Shown: piece by piece, positions 49,177 through 58,504 of the stretch
How the letters are laid out: every line of letters begins with the position of its first letter
Position numbering within the stretch: the stretch's first letter is position 1
Source of the DNA: Corynebacterium sp. NML98-0116
GTDB lineage: Bacteria; Actinomycetota; Actinomycetes; Mycobacteriales; Mycobacteriaceae
Assembly: GCF_001767255.1 (NCBI RefSeq)
Contig: NZ_CP017639.1
Coordinates: 1,076,875-1,140,874 of the forward strand
Direction: 5' to 3'
DNA: 64,000 bases
Position numbers and translations under genes: made by a program
Notes under the pieces: generated by a model
Told to the model about the DNA's origin: nothing
The model's input: the letters and a program-made list of their open reading frames with translations, nothing else
Database searches by the model: none

Positions 49177-50381
49177 TGGCCTTGGTAATACTGGGGCTGC
49201 TGCTCATCTTGGTAATCGCGGTGCTGCTCGCATCTGTGAAGCTAATCCCGCAAGGTGAGTCAGCAGTTATTGAACGTCTGGGGTCCTATACACGGACCGT
49301 TTCCGGTGGGCTAACACTACTGGTGCCGTTTATTGATCGTGTTAGAGCGCGCGTTGATACGCGCGAGAGGGTCGTTTCGTTTCCTCCGCAGGCAGTAATT
49401 ACGCAGGACAACCTCACCGTCGCAATTGATATTGTGGTGACGTTTCAGATTAACGATCCGGCAAAGGCTATTTACGGCGTCGATAATTATTTGGTAGGTG
49501 TTGAGCAAATATCCGTCGCGACGTTGCGTGATGTCGTCGGCGGGATGACACTTGAGGAAACGCTGACCTCGAGAGAAACTATTAACAGGCGCCTGAGGGG
49601 TGAGCTTGACGCTGCTACCGCCAAGTGGGGACTGCGTATTAGCCGCGTTGAGCTGAAAGCGATTGATCCGCCACCATCGATTCAGCAATCGATGGAAATG
49701 CAGATGAAAGCCGACCGCGAAAAGCGCGCCATGATTCTTACCGCTGAAGGTAAGCGCGAGTCGGACATCAAAACTGCCGAAGGTGAGAAGCAGGCGCGAA
49801 TCCTCTCTGCTGAAGGCGAGAAGCACGCTGCTATTCTCGCGGCTGAAGCTGAGCGCCAGGCGATGATTCTACGCGCGGAAGGCGAGCGTGCGGCGAAATA
49901 TCTTGAGTCGCAAGGTGAAGCGCGAGCCATTCAGAAAGTCAACGCGGCGATCAAGTCCTCAGAGGTGACGCCGGAGATGCTTGCGTACCAGTACCTGGAG
50001 AAGCTGCCTAAGATCGCGGCCAATGAAGCATCAACGATGTGGATGATTCCGAACAGCTTTGGCGATTCTTTGGAGCAGTTCGCCAAGGCGTTTGCTGGCA
50101 AGGACAGCGATGGAGTGTTCCGCTACGAACCCCAGCGTGCAGATTCACAAACGCGCGCTATGGCCGGCGAAGACGACAGCACGGACCAGTGGTTTGATAC
50201 CTCCACTGATCCTGAACTTGCTCGGGCACTTGCAGAGGCGCGTGCCGTCGCGAACAAGCACGTCGACGACCCGGATCCGACAAGCGCATTCGACGAAGTC
50301 TCTACCCCGACCGAAACGCCGCAAGTTGCCCAAAAGGGCGAGCACCGGGCAATTGAATCTAATGACTCGCCCGACGCATAA
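49176..50381 (+). CDS. SPFH/stomatin-like (prohibitin) membrane protein
   Basis: 401 aa from ATG 49176 (AAGGAGT before it). An N-terminal membrane helix (ALVILGLLLILVIAVLLA) is followed by the SPFH/band-7 domain (about 25-190: QGESAVIERLGSYTR, ITQDNLTVAIDIVVTFQI). Five 11-residue repeats come next (TAEGEKQARIL type, about 190-245), then a C-terminal tail with negatively charged, low-complexity sequence. It forms membrane scaffolds with NfeD. The 3' end overlaps the converging gene by 23 nt. Confidence 0.92.
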   Translation: MALVILGLLLILVIAVLLASVKLIPQGESAVIERLGSYTRTVSGGLTLLVPFIDRVRARVDTRERVVSFPPQAVITQDNLTVAIDIVVTFQINDPAKAIYGVDNYLVGVEQISVATLRDVVGGMTLEETLTSRETINRRLRGELDAATAKWGLRISRVELKAIDPPPSIQQSMEMQMKADREKRAMILTAEGKRESDIKTAEGEKQARILSAEGEKHAAILAAEAERQAMILRAEGERAAKYLESQGEARAIQKVNAAIKSSEVTPEMLAYQYLEKLPKIAANEASTMWMIPNSFGDSLEQFAKAFAGKDSDGVFRYEPQRADSQTRAMAGEDDSTDQWFDTSTDPELARALAEARAVANKHVDDPDPTSAFDEVSTPTETPQVAQKGEHRAIESNDSPDA

Positions 50382-50907
50382 GGTGTAGCGCGAGTTTCCA
50401 GCCAGCCTGCTCGGCCTGCCACCCGGCGGCCTGCAGGCGCTGGCTCATTGCCTGTTTAGAAATGCCTAGTTGCGCTGCGGCTTCATTTTGGTTGAGCCCA
50501 GAGCGCACGAGCGATGTGGCTTCGCGGCCTTCAAACGTTCGCTTATGCAGAATGTGCGCCAGCAGGGCAAACGTCGCTGAGATATCTTCTGCCTCGGTAT
50601 CAGGCGCATGAGCATCCGTGATAACTTTCACTTGCGCTGCACGTGTGCCGACAGCCTCAGTGGCGGCAAACTCTGCTCGTCGCCTGCGCGTGATTCCCAG
50701 GCCGACAGCCCAATTACCATCTGACAGCAGCGCCATAATGAGGTTAAGTGCTGTCTCCGGCCCATCCACTGTTGTGCGGATATCCTCAACGCCAATGACT
50801 TCGAACGGCGAAACACCCGGAAGCGTCGAGAGCGCGTGAGCCGAGGACTCGACGAACGCGGCGCGCCCCTTTTCTCGACCACGGTAACGTGCATGCACAG
50901 CAATCAT
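50359..50907 (-). CDS. SatD-like protein with C-terminal helix-turn-helix
   Basis: 182 aa. An N-terminal alpha/beta part (NLIMALLSDGNWAVGLGI) is followed by a clear helix-turn-helix (NQNEAAAQLGISKQAMSQRL, about 142-161). The layout resembles SatD-family proteins, but similarity is only by eye. It probably regulates its own or nearby genes. TAGTAT (50919-50914) ends 6 nt before the ATG. Confidence 0.65.
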   Translation of the reverse strand: MIAVHARYRGREKGRAAFVESSAHALSTLPGVSPFEVIGVEDIRTTVDGPETALNLIMALLSDGNWAVGLGITRRRRAEFAATEAVGTRAAQVKVITDAHAPDTEAEDISATFALLAHILHKRTFEGREATSLVRSGLNQNEAAAQLGISKQAMSQRLQAAGWQAEQAGWKLALHLMRRASH

Positions 50908-50913
50908 GCGTAC

Positions 50914-50919
50914 ATACTA
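50914..50919 (-). promoter_or_regulatory. Candidate -10 element (TAGTAT) for the leaderless SatD-like gene
   Basis: Minus-strand TAGTAT, 6 nt, then ATG 50907; no ribosome binding site. Confidence 0.4.
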
Positions 50920-50950
50920 GCGTGCTTCAAGAAAGTACATGCTCGAGCCT

Positions 50951-51607
50951 TTACTCTTCTATTCGACGCGGCTTCGCCGGGTGGCGCGCGTCGATAATCA
51001 GTCCTGTCACGCCAAGAACCGACAGTGCAAACACTGCGCCGAGAAGTACTGGGTTTGCATCTCCGCTCAACGTGTCTCCGAACAATGCAACGAGAATCGT
51101 GTTAGGAGCCGAGCCGATGAGCGTTGCCCCCATGAACGGCAAAAGCCGGACTCGACTTAGCGCTGAAGCGTAGTTCATGACCGAGAAAGGGATACCGGGG
51201 ATGAGTCGCAGGCTCATTACAGCCAGCCAACCGCGCTGTTCCAACCGCTCATTAATCATGTGAAGCTTGGGGTGAGAAATTTTGCTCTCAACCCAGTCAC
51301 GTAAAAGAAACCGCACAACAGTTAGCGAAAGACCTGCTGAGGCCGTCGTTGCGGTGATAGCGAGCAGAATCCCAAACCAACCACCGAACAGAACACCGGA
51401 GGAAATGGTGAGCAACGTACGGGGGATCGGGAACTGTGTGATGAGTACGTAGAGCAACCAGAAAACGACTGGGAACCAGGCTCCCGTACTATCAGCCCAC
51501 TCGCGAAACGTCGACAGCGAAGGTATTTCAAAGAAGCGCCACACCCACAGTGCAATTGCGAGAAGTACCAAAATGACCATCACGCGTAGTGGTGACTGTT
51601 GGCGCAT
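50951..51607 (-). CDS. TVP38/TMEM64 (DedA-like) membrane protein
   Basis: 218 aa from ATG 51607. About five hydrophobic segments with the family core FPIPRTLLTISSGVLFGGWFG and LRLIPGIPFSVMNYASALSRV. Members act as lipid or membrane-stress transporters/scramblases; the substrate here is unknown. The frame is open to an ATG at 51673, but the first 22 codons lie in the tRNA terminator, so I start at 51607, where AAGGGC gives a ribosome binding site. Confidence 0.85.
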   Translation of the reverse strand: MRQQSPLRVMVILVLLAIALWVWRFFEIPSLSTFREWADSTGAWFPVVFWLLYVLITQFPIPRTLLTISSGVLFGGWFGILLAITATTASAGLSLTVVRFLLRDWVESKISHPKLHMINERLEQRGWLAVMSLRLIPGIPFSVMNYASALSRVRLLPFMGATLIGSAPNTILVALFGDTLSGDANPVLLGAVFALSVLGVTGLIIDARHPAKPRRIEE

Positions 51608-51640
51608 CCGTTTGCCCTTCGTCTTTAAGTGCGGCCTAAA

Positions 51641-51670
51641 CAAAAAACCGGCTTCCTGGAGGAAGCCGGT
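51641..51670 (-). terminator. Terminator of tRNA-Leu
   Basis: On the minus strand ACCGGCTTCC-tcca-GGAAGCCGGT forms a perfect 10-bp stem followed by TTTTTTG. It begins 6 nt after the tRNA 3' end. Confidence 0.93.
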
Positions 51671-51675
51671 CATTG

Positions 51676-51761
51676 TGCCCGGAGGGGGACTTGAACCCCC
51701 ACGTCCGTTAATAGGACACTAGCACCTCAAGCTAGCGCGTCTGCCATTCCGCCACCCGGGC
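51676..51761 (-). tRNA. tRNA-Leu (anticodon GAG)
   Basis: 86 nt on the minus strand. The acceptor stem GCCCGGG pairs with the 3' strand (last pair G-U), with discriminator A and no encoded CCA. The anticodon arm is CTAGC-TTGAGGT-GCTAG, giving GAG at positions 34-36, which reads CUC/CUU. A long variable arm and T-arm GTGGGGGTTCAAGTCCCCC complete a class II leucine tRNA. Confidence 0.95.
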
Positions 51762-51788
51762 TGGGTGTTTTGCTTTCAACCTCTCGGC

Positions 51789-51852
51789 TGGGCACTTGCA
51801 CTACTATAGAGTGACGTTGATTCAAGATGCAAATCGCCAGTACAAGTGCCCA
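51789..51852. repeat. 10-bp inverted repeat flanking the tRNA-Leu promoter
   Basis: TGGGCACTTG (51789-51798) is the exact reverse complement of CAAGTGCCCA (51843-51852). The 44 bp between the arms contain the candidate promoter. Confidence 0.6.
51803..51832 (-). promoter_or_regulatory. tRNA-Leu promoter
   Basis: Minus-strand TTGCAT (51832-51827), an 18-nt spacer and TATAGT (51808-51803) form a sigma-A type promoter, with a start expected near 51796, about 35 nt before the mature tRNA. Confidence 0.6.
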
Positions 51853-51868
51853 AACGTAGGCCACCAAG

Positions 51869-52978
51869 CTAGTCGGAGTTCAAGGCGATCCAGGGGAGTT
51901 CGGAGCCAACAGCATCTGTAATATTGGAAAGTCCATGGGCTTTAAGTTGCTTCTGTAAGTCCTTGTGAATTCGGTAGATCCACCCCGGACCACCGTAAAT
52001 AAACGGCGTATACCCCTGGAGAAGGCTTGCGCCGGATGTAATACGCTCCCATGCCTGCTCTGGTGTCGAAATGCCACCGGAACTGACCAGTACGAGTTGG
52101 TCGCCGACTCGCGCATGGAGACGCCGCAAAACCTCCAGCGCGCGGCTGTTGAGCGGCGCGCCGGAAATACCACCCGCCCCCATGGCTTCCACTTCGGCAG
52201 CATCGGTTCGAAGGCCTTCGCGGGAGATGGTCGTATTGGTCGCCACGATGCCGGCAAGGTTCATTTCGACGGCCAGATCTGCAACTGCATCGATATCCTC
52301 GTCGCTGAGATCAGGAGCAATTTTTACCAGCACAGGCGTCGTAGTTGCCGTAGTAACCACGTCAAGGATTGGCCTCAACGATTCAACTGACTGAAGGTTG
52401 CGAAGCCCAGGGGTGTTTGGGGAAGAAACATTGACCACGAGGTAGTCCGCCAGAGGGCCGAGCACAGTCGCGGTAGCTCGGTAGTCGCCAACCGCGTCCT
52501 CGGAGAGCTTATTTTTCCCGATGTTGATTCCAACGATCTCAGGAGTCTTCCGGGCTCGGAGACGCTCTGCAATGCTCAGCGCGCCATCGTTGTTGAAGCC
52601 CATTCGGTTGAGGATCGCTTTGTCCTTCGGCAAGCGATAGAGCCGTGGACGTTCGTTTCCGGGCTGCGCCTTCGGGGTCACAGTTCCTAATTCCGCATAA
52701 CCGAAACCGATCGCCGACCACGTGTCCGGAGCTTCCGCGTTCTTATCGAATCCTGCAGCGAGACCCACCGGGGCGGGGAAACGCACGCCGAACAACGTCT
52801 GCTCGAGAAGCGGGCCGTCGACACGTACGACACGAGTCATAGCTCGGGTGAGGGGAGTTAGGCGTTGTAGGGTTTTCAGCCCGCCCATGATGATGTCGTG
52901 GATGCGCTCAGGCGGAATTGTAAACATTCCCCGAAGTGCGAGCCCATATACCGTGTCGTACAAATTGCGTTGATTCAT
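51869..52978 (-). CDS. pyrD: Dihydroorotate dehydrogenase (quinone, class 2)
   Basis: Oxidises dihydroorotate to orotate at the membrane for pyrimidine synthesis. 369 aa. The N-terminal helical extension (about 1-45) marks class 2. FMN/substrate motifs are [37 protein letters not shown] (catalytic Ser), LVKIAPDL and the phosphate loop [12 protein letters not shown]. It follows the lipoprotein gene by 2 nt. Confidence 0.96.
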   Translation of the reverse strand: MNQRNLYDTVYGLALRGMFTIPPERIHDIIMGGLKTLQRLTPLTRAMTRVVRVDGPLLEQTLFGVRFPAPVGLAAGFDKNAEAPDTWSAIGFGYAELGTVTPKAQPGNERPRLYRLPKDKAILNRMGFNNDGALSIAERLRARKTPEIVGINIGKNKLSEDAVGDYRATATVLGPLADYLVVNVSSPNTPGLRNLQSVESLRPILDVVTTATTTPVLVKIAPDLSDEDIDAVADLAVEMNLAGIVATNTTISREGLRTDAAEVEAMGAGGISGAPLNSRALEVLRRLHARVGDQLVLVSSGGISTPEQAWERITSGASLLQGYTPFIYGGPGWIYRIHKDLQKQLKAHGLSNITDAVGSELPWIALNSD

Positions 52979-52980
52979 TT

Positions 52981-53994
52981 CTATTTGGCCTCAATGCTTT
53001 CAGTGGAAACTATTTGCAGGCCACTACCTGACGCAGATCCGATAATGAGTGTTCCGTCAGAGAGCGCTGCAATACTTTGTGCATCTGGAACTGTACTGAC
53101 CTGAGCACGTTCAACGGGGACGCCGTGGGAAATGTCATAGGCAGTCGCCAGGTTCCTTTCGGTTGAAGTCACCCACGCGAGCTTATTAGCGCTATCCCAC
53201 GCGACGTCCCACGCTCCGGAGGGCACCGGCACACTCTGCTGGAGACGAATGACTTCATTGGTGGTGTACACGAGTAGCTGGTTACCCGTCGCGTCCGCAG
53301 CGAGCACCATACCGTGCTCTCCAGCAGCAACCTTGCCGACGCCAAGCCCAGCACGCAACGTTGCCCCCTGACGTCCTGTGCCCCAATCAAGGTCCTGAAT
53401 GGTGGTGTCAAATGTGTTCACGCGCACAACGGAATCGGCACCACCATCTACCGGAACAGCCTGCAGCTGGTCAGTTTCGCGCGCGACAGAAAACTCCTTT
53501 TTGAGCTCACCGTTGCTATACAACCACACTGACTTCGCACTGTCGCTTCCGGCTAAAACACTGCCGTCCGAGGCGACTGTTGCCACAGTTACCGGGTGGT
53601 CGGTAGCAACTTTTTGAAGCCCCTCTTTGTTAATGATGGCAATGAAATCTCCGCACCCTACCGCAAACTGGCCAGCGTTTGCCGAGACTTCACCGCAAGC
53701 ATCCTCCAACTTAAACTCTTCTACTCGGTTTTCTTCGAATTGTGCGCTGGTCCCAACGTAAAGCGCATCCGGGGTGCGCACACCAATCAAGTCGTTCGTT
53801 TGATCCACATCGACGATGGTGCCAAATTGAAGCAACTGGCCGTCAGGATGTGCCGAAGGGGGTGACGCAACTGGTTCAGCGCTACCCATACTTATGGCGT
53901 CATTTGGGTCAACGACATCAGGAGTACACGCCGCAACAGCCAAAGCTACGGCCATAATGGGCAGCATTAAGGCGACTTTTCGTTTTGTTCTCAC
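52981..53994 (-). CDS. Putative lipoprotein, beta-propeller-like
   Basis: 337 aa from GTG 53994. The n-region is [10 protein letters not shown], then a hydrophobic stretch ending in the lipobox VAAC with Cys23. The rest has repeating strands with blade-like spacing ([79 protein letters not shown]), suggesting a beta-propeller; function unknown. An upstream in-frame ATG at 54024 would give an over-long n-region and lies close to the uppP promoter. Confidence 0.75.
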   Translation of the reverse strand: MRTKRKVALMLPIMAVALAVAACTPDVVDPNDAISMGSAEPVASPPSAHPDGQLLQFGTIVDVDQTNDLIGVRTPDALYVGTSAQFEENRVEEFKLEDACGEVSANAGQFAVGCGDFIAIINKEGLQKVATDHPVTVATVASDGSVLAGSDSAKSVWLYSNGELKKEFSVARETDQLQAVPVDGGADSVVRVNTFDTTIQDLDWGTGRQGATLRAGLGVGKVAAGEHGMVLAADATGNQLLVYTTNEVIRLQQSVPVPSGAWDVAWDSANKLAWVTSTERNLATAYDISHGVPVERAQVSTVPDAQSIAALSDGTLIIGSASGSGLQIVSTESIEAK

Positions 53995-54047
53995 GGAGGT
54001 CAACCTTATCAATGCTGTACGCATGTGGGGATTTTTCTCCGCACGGG

Positions 54048-54053
54048 TAAGGT
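54048..54053 (+). promoter_or_regulatory. Candidate -10 element (TAAGGT) for leaderless uppP
   Basis: TAAGGT ends 8 nt before ATG 54062. No Shine-Dalgarno is visible in TTTTCCAAC. Confidence 0.4.
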
Positions 54054-54061
54054 TTTCCAAC

Positions 54062-54919
54062 ATGATTGCCGCCTCTCAGTTAGCAGAGTCAATGACATGG
54101 GCTCAAGTGATTGTTCTCTCGGTCGTCCAAGGCTTAACCGAGTTCCTTCCAGTCTCATCGTCAGGCCACCTCCGCATTGTGTCCGAGCTTTTGTGGGGCG
54201 AGGACGCTGGCGCGAGTTTTACCGCTGTCATTCAGCTCGGCACCGAACTCGCTGTGCTGGTCTTCTTTGCGAAGGACATTTGGAGGTTCCTCTCTGGATG
54301 GTGTGTCGGACTGTTTGATAAGACGAAGCGCGGGTTCGATTACCGGATGGGGTGGATGGTCATCGCTGGCACTATTCCGGTCGGGGTGCTTGGCTTTGCT
54401 CTGAAAGACTTGATCCGTGAGAACTTCCGCAACCTTTGGATTACTGCAACGGTTCTCATTTTGTTTTCGTTCGTGTTCATCTTGGCGGAAAAGCGCGGGA
54501 CGAAAAAGCGTAGCTTCGAGCAGCTGACAGTAAAAGATGCCATCGTGATGGGCCTGTGGCAGTGTCTAGCTCTCATTCCGGGTGTTTCGCGTTCGGGCGG
54601 CACTATTTCGGGCGGTCTCTTTTTGAACCTTGAGCGGGAAGTAGCAACTCGTTTTTCGTTCCTCTTAGCTATCCCGGCAGTGCTCGCATCAGGCATCTTC
54701 TCACTACCGGATGCGTTTGATCCGCAAGCAGGGCAAGCAGCAACAGGTCTGCAGTTGCTCGTCGGAAGCGCTATCGCATTTGTTTTGGGATATATTTCCA
54801 TTGCTTGGCTGCTGAAGTTTGTTTCGCACCACTCATTCTCCTGGTTTGCTGCGTACCGCATACCTCTTGGCATCATCGTGATGGTGCTGCTGGCTACCGG
54901 TGTTATGCAACCGGTGTAG
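54062..54919 (+). CDS. uppP: Undecaprenyl-diphosphatase (UppP/BacA)
   Basis: Recycles the undecaprenyl carrier for cell-wall synthesis. 285 aa from ATG 54062, with about eight membrane helices. The two conserved active-site motifs are [17 protein letters not shown] and [17 protein letters not shown]. The frame is open 56 codons upstream, but that part overlaps the opposite gene and its promoter. Confidence 0.95.
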   Translation: MIAASQLAESMTWAQVIVLSVVQGLTEFLPVSSSGHLRIVSELLWGEDAGASFTAVIQLGTELAVLVFFAKDIWRFLSGWCVGLFDKTKRGFDYRMGWMVIAGTIPVGVLGFALKDLIRENFRNLWITATVLILFSFVFILAEKRGTKKRSFEQLTVKDAIVMGLWQCLALIPGVSRSGGTISGGLFLNLEREVATRFSFLLAIPAVLASGIFSLPDAFDPQAGQAATGLQLLVGSAIAFVLGYISIAWLLKFVSHHSFSWFAAYRIPLGIIVMVLLATGVMQPV

Positions 54920-54970
54920 GCAACGCTTGCCTTTGAACGCCGGTAACCGCGCATGATGAGCGTGCCGCGG

Positions 54971-54976
54971 TATGGT
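54971..54976 (+). promoter_or_regulatory. Candidate -10 element (TATGGT) for leaderless mshC
   Basis: TATGGT ends 7 nt before ATG 54984; an in-frame upstream ATG at 54972 lies inside the hexamer and is therefore excluded if it is the promoter. Confidence 0.4.
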
Positions 54977-54983
54977 GGTCACT

Positions 54984-56213
54984 ATGCATTCTTGGCCACA
55001 ACCTGTAGTCCCTGCTGTCTCTGGTACTCCGGTGCCGCTGTCTCTGTATGACACCGCAGATAGGGTGGTAAAGCCCGTTAACACAGCTGCCCATCACTCG
55101 GGGAAGGTGGGGATGTACGTCTGCGGGATCACCCCATACGACTCCACTCACCTTGGACACGCAGCTACGTACCTCTCCTTTGATCTCATCTATCGTCAGC
55201 TCCTTGCTAACGGCCACGACGTTCATTACGTGCAGAACATCACCGATGTCGACGATCCATTGTTCGAGCGCGCGGAGCGAGACGGCGTCGATTGGCGCGA
55301 GCTGGGAACGGAACAGATCAACCTTTTCCGCAGCGACATGGAAGTGCTCTCAGTCATCCCGCCTCAGGACTATGTTGGCGCGATGGAGACTGTCGATGAG
55401 GTCATTGAGATGGTGCAGCGCTTGCTCGACGTCGGCGCAGCGTACCGCCTAGACCACGGTGATATTTACGCTGATATCACCGCAACCAAACAGTTTGGAT
55501 ACGAGTCAAACATGACGCGCGAGCAGATGGAGCATTTCTTTGCCGAGCGCGGGGGAGACCCTGACCGTGAGGGGAAACGAGACTCACTCGATGCGCTGGT
55601 GTGGCGTGGACACAGGGAAGGGGAGCCCGCGTGGGATTCTCCCTTCGGCCCCGGCCGCCCAGGTTGGCACGTCGAGTGCTCTGCCATCGCTGCGAACCGT
55701 CTCGGCGTACCGTTTGCAATCCAAGGCGGAGGCTCGGACCTAGCGTTTCCACATCACGAGTTTTCTGCCGCGCATGCTGAGGCTGCGACTGGAGAACAAC
55801 GGATGGGACACCACTACGTGCACGCGGGAATGATCGCGCTTGAGGGAGTGAAGATGTCGAAATCTCTCGGCAATCTCGTCTTTGTGCACAAGCTAACAGA
55901 AGAGGGACACTCAGCGTCTGCGATTCGCCTTGCCGTCTTCTCCGGCCACTATCGCCAAGACCGCGATTTCTCCTACGAGGCACTCGATCAAGCAGAGCAT
56001 CGACTCAAGTCGTGGCACACAATTCTTTCTCAGACAGATCAGCAGTCTCGCGTGGAGCAAACAATTCAAGATTTGCGCCAGGCCCTTGCTGACGACCTCG
56101 ACACACCAACTGCGATTCAAATTATCGACGCCGCCAAAGGTGATTACAACGGGTTACTTCGACAAGCTATCGAAGGCTTACTCGGTGTAAAGGTAGGCAG
56201 CAACGATGAGTAG
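54984..56213 (+). CDS. mshC: Cysteine--GlcN-Ins ligase MshC (mycothiol synthesis)
   Basis: ATP-dependent ligase, paralogue of cysteinyl-tRNA synthetase, that joins Cys to glucosaminyl-inositol. 409 aa. The zinc-site and HIGH-type motif [20 protein letters not shown], then HVECSAIA, and KMSKSLGN (KMSKS loop) are intact. The short C-terminus without an anticodon domain separates it from CysS. It indicates a mycothiol-producing actinobacterium. Confidence 0.95.
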   Translation: MHSWPQPVVPAVSGTPVPLSLYDTADRVVKPVNTAAHHSGKVGMYVCGITPYDSTHLGHAATYLSFDLIYRQLLANGHDVHYVQNITDVDDPLFERAERDGVDWRELGTEQINLFRSDMEVLSVIPPQDYVGAMETVDEVIEMVQRLLDVGAAYRLDHGDIYADITATKQFGYESNMTREQMEHFFAERGGDPDREGKRDSLDALVWRGHREGEPAWDSPFGPGRPGWHVECSAIAANRLGVPFAIQGGGSDLAFPHHEFSAAHAEAATGEQRMGHHYVHAGMIALEGVKMSKSLGNLVFVHKLTEEGHSASAIRLAVFSGHYRQDRDFSYEALDQAEHRLKSWHTILSQTDQQSRVEQTIQDLRQALADDLDTPTAIQIIDAAKGDYNGLLRQAIEGLLGVKVGSNDE

Positions 56214-56589
56214 TCTCCGATCCGCATTCCAATCCGATGTCGACGAGTTCATCGAGGATTTGAGGGTGTTTGCATCCGGTGAATATTTGCAAGAGCAGGA
56301 CCTCGAACTCTGGGAAGCCCCATTTGACCCTGCCGTATTACCTGAGCTCCGTGAAATCCTCGAGATTTTTCTCGACACTGCGTCGCTCGTCGCGCAGCCG
56401 GTTGACGACGCCACCATCAGCGACCTCTACACGGGCCTCATTGCTAATCTTGAAGAGTTCAACGCTAAGCATCAATATGCCGTGCTCGAGCCAGAGGAGA
56501 TGTCGGACATCGAGGGAATTTTCGCGAAGGTCTCGGCACAGATTGGCGCGGATCCATCCGTCGTCCAGGAGCTGTTCAATCGTGAGTAG
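56206..56589 (+). CDS. Small acidic protein of unknown function
   Basis: 127 aa, rich in Glu/Asp, no Cys and no membrane helix; predicted alpha-helical ([26 protein letters not shown]). I do not recognise a family. Its ATG overlaps the mshC stop by 8 nt (ATGAGTAG), and its own stop overlaps the HAD start by 8 nt in the same way, so the three are probably translated in coupled fashion. Confidence 0.7.
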   Translation: MSSLRSAFQSDVDEFIEDLRVFASGEYLQEQDLELWEAPFDPAVLPELREILEIFLDTASLVAQPVDDATISDLYTGLIANLEEFNAKHQYAVLEPEEMSDIEGIFAKVSAQIGADPSVVQELFNRE

Positions 56590-57250
56590 GGTTCGCGCTC
56601 CCCAAGCTGTGCTGTGGGATATGGATGGGACGCTCATCAATACCGAGCCGCTTTGGGCGCAAGCAACCTTTGAGCTGTCTGAGTTTTTGGGCAAGAGGCT
56701 TTCTGCGGAGGGGCGTCGAAAAGCGGAGGGCGTCAGTTTCCCCACAGCGTTGAGCATCATCACTACTTGGACCGGGTATTCCTTGCAGCCCGGAGATACA
56801 GAGCGGCTGAAGCGGTGGATGCAAGAACGGATGCAGCAACTCCTAGGGCAAGGTATTGAGCTGAACCCGGGAATACGCCACGTCCTTGACATACTGCGGG
56901 ACCATGGCATTCCGATGGCCATTGCGACGAACACAGAACGCGCGCTCGCTCAAACCTGCATTGACTTCATCGGAAACGATTACTTTCAAGCAACCGTGAC
57001 TGGAGATGAGGTATCCAACCCAAAACCAGCTCCGGATATGTATCTGAAAGCAGCGCAATTGGTTGGTGCTGAGCCGTCGCGCTGTATCGCAGTTGAAGAC
57101 TCTCAGGCGGGAATGCAAGCAGCGATTAGGGCAGGTGCACGGGTGCTCGGCTTGGCCGACTATGTCCCGAAGCCGGCCACAAGAATCACCTTCAGCGATT
57201 TACAGTCTGCGACACTTCATGATGTTGCAAGGTGGTATTCCGCGCCATAA
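56582..57250 (+). CDS. HAD-superfamily phosphatase (beta-phosphoglucomutase/phosphoglycolate phosphatase-like)
   Basis: 222 aa from GTG 56582. HAD motif I is [12 protein letters not shown] (nucleophile Asp), motif [11 protein letters not shown], motif III in SNPKPAPD, and motif [11 protein letters not shown]. The helical cap (about 20-80) is the C1 type. The substrate is unknown. Although the frame is open much further upstream, that part is inside the 127-aa gene. Confidence 0.88.
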   Translation: MSRVRAPQAVLWDMDGTLINTEPLWAQATFELSEFLGKRLSAEGRRKAEGVSFPTALSIITTWTGYSLQPGDTERLKRWMQERMQQLLGQGIELNPGIRHVLDILRDHGIPMAIATNTERALAQTCIDFIGNDYFQATVTGDEVSNPKPAPDMYLKAAQLVGAEPSRCIAVEDSQAGMQAAIRAGARVLGLADYVPKPATRITFSDLQSATLHDVARWYSAP

Positions 57251-57278
57251 ACCGCGCTCAAAGCTCTTCTGTTTCCGC

Positions 57279-57284
57279 TAAGGT
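57279..57284 (+). promoter_or_regulatory. Candidate -10 element (TAAGGT) for leaderless hisE
   Basis: TAAGGT, 7 nt, then GTG 57292. Confidence 0.4.
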
Positions 57285-57291
57285 GTTGTGC

Positions 57292-57555
57292 GTGAAGGAC
57301 TTCGATCAACTTTTTGCTCAGCTCACTGAAACTGCCGACTCCAAGCGCCCTGACTCAAGCACGGTGCAAGCGTTAGAGAAGGGCGCCCATTTCATCGGCA
57401 AGAAAATCATCGAAGAAGCTGGTGAAGTGTGGATCGCTGCCGAGTATCAGTCTGACGAGGAGCTGGCGGAGGAAATGAGCCAGCTGATGTACTGGACCCA
57501 GGTAATGATGCTGCAACGAGGTCTTACCCCTGATGACATCTATAAATACCTCTAA
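57292..57555 (+). CDS. hisE: Phosphoribosyl-ATP pyrophosphatase
   Basis: Second step of histidine synthesis. 87 aa from GTG 57292 (an earlier in-frame start is inside the HAD gene). All-alpha MazG-like fold with [13 protein letters not shown] and EEMSQLMYW acidic metal ligands. hisG follows after 12 nt, the usual actinobacterial pair. Confidence 0.94.
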   Translation: MKDFDQLFAQLTETADSKRPDSSTVQALEKGAHFIGKKIIEEAGEVWIAAEYQSDEELAEEMSQLMYWTQVMMLQRGLTPDDIYKYL

Positions 57556-57567
57556 GGATTTCGCCTG

Positions 57568-58416
57568 ATGATTAAGTTTGCGGTTCCAAATAAAGGCTCT
57601 TTGTCAGAGAAGGCGCTCCAGATTCTCAAAGAGGCCGGTTACAAGGGGAGGGGCACGTCAAAAGCCCTGAATATCTGGGATGAAGAAAACGGTATTGAGT
57701 TCTTCTTCCTGCGCCCAAACGACATCGCTATTTACGTTGCTCAAGGCCACCTTGACCTGGGTATCACTGGGCGAGATTTGGCACTCAATTCCCATGCCGA
57801 AGTAGAAGAAGTACTTCCGTTGAGCTTTGGTGCATCGACATTCCGGTTTGCTGCCCCGCAGTCTGAAACGTGGGCGGTGCCTGATTTGGAAGGTAAGCGG
57901 ATAGCAACTTCATACCCGCACCTCGTGATTGACTATCTTGACGGGCTCGGCATCACTCCGAAGGAAGTCATTGAGCTTGACGGCGCTGTTGAGATTTCGA
58001 TCAAGTTGGGCGTCGCGGACGTTATTGCTGACGTCGTATCCACTGGTACGACGCTACGACAACATGGGCTGGCACCATTTGGGGAGCCCATTCTTGCCAG
58101 CGAAGCCGTCGTCATCAAGCGTAAGGGCGTAACGCTAGCAAACGAACATGAGGTAGTGCTTCAGCGTATCCGCGGCATCTTGAACGCAGAGAACTTCCTG
58201 ATGCTCGATTACAACATTTGCAGAGATGACCTCGACAAAGCCAGCGAACTTACACCAGGCATGACGGGGCCGACTGTCTCGCCGCTGTCGCGCGACAACT
58301 GGGTCGCGGTGCGCGCTATGGTTCCGCGAACCCAAGCGAATGCGGTTATGGACGCTCTCTCTGAAATTGGCGCGGAAGCCATTTTGGCCACTCAGCTGCG
58401 CATTGCACGCCTATAG
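57568..58416 (+). CDS. hisG: ATP phosphoribosyltransferase
   Basis: First committed step of histidine synthesis. 282 aa, long form. The catalytic part (about 1-205) has PNKGSLSEKALQIL, DLGITGRDL and the PRPP loop VADVVSTGTTLRQHGL. A C-terminal regulatory (ACT-like) domain, about 210-282, gives histidine feedback inhibition. Confidence 0.96.
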   Translation: MIKFAVPNKGSLSEKALQILKEAGYKGRGTSKALNIWDEENGIEFFFLRPNDIAIYVAQGHLDLGITGRDLALNSHAEVEEVLPLSFGASTFRFAAPQSETWAVPDLEGKRIATSYPHLVIDYLDGLGITPKEVIELDGAVEISIKLGVADVIADVVSTGTTLRQHGLAPFGEPILASEAVVIKRKGVTLANEHEVVLQRIRGILNAENFLMLDYNICRDDLDKASELTPGMTGPTVSPLSRDNWVAVRAMVPRTQANAVMDALSEIGAEAILATQLRIARL

Positions 58417-58438
58417 GATTTTCAATTAATCACCGATA

Positions 58439-58469
58439 AGTCACCCCTATCCCTATTATTGGGGTGACT
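58439..58469. repeat. 9-bp inverted repeat between hisG and aspA
   Basis: AGTCACCCC (58439-58447) and GGGGTGACT (58461-58469) with a 13-nt loop. It could end hisG transcription (no T-tract) or serve as an operator: it lies 36 bp before the aspA -10. Confidence 0.6.
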
Positions 58470-58504
58470 AGGTGGCCCAAAAGTTGTATAGCGTCGAATT
58501 TGCG

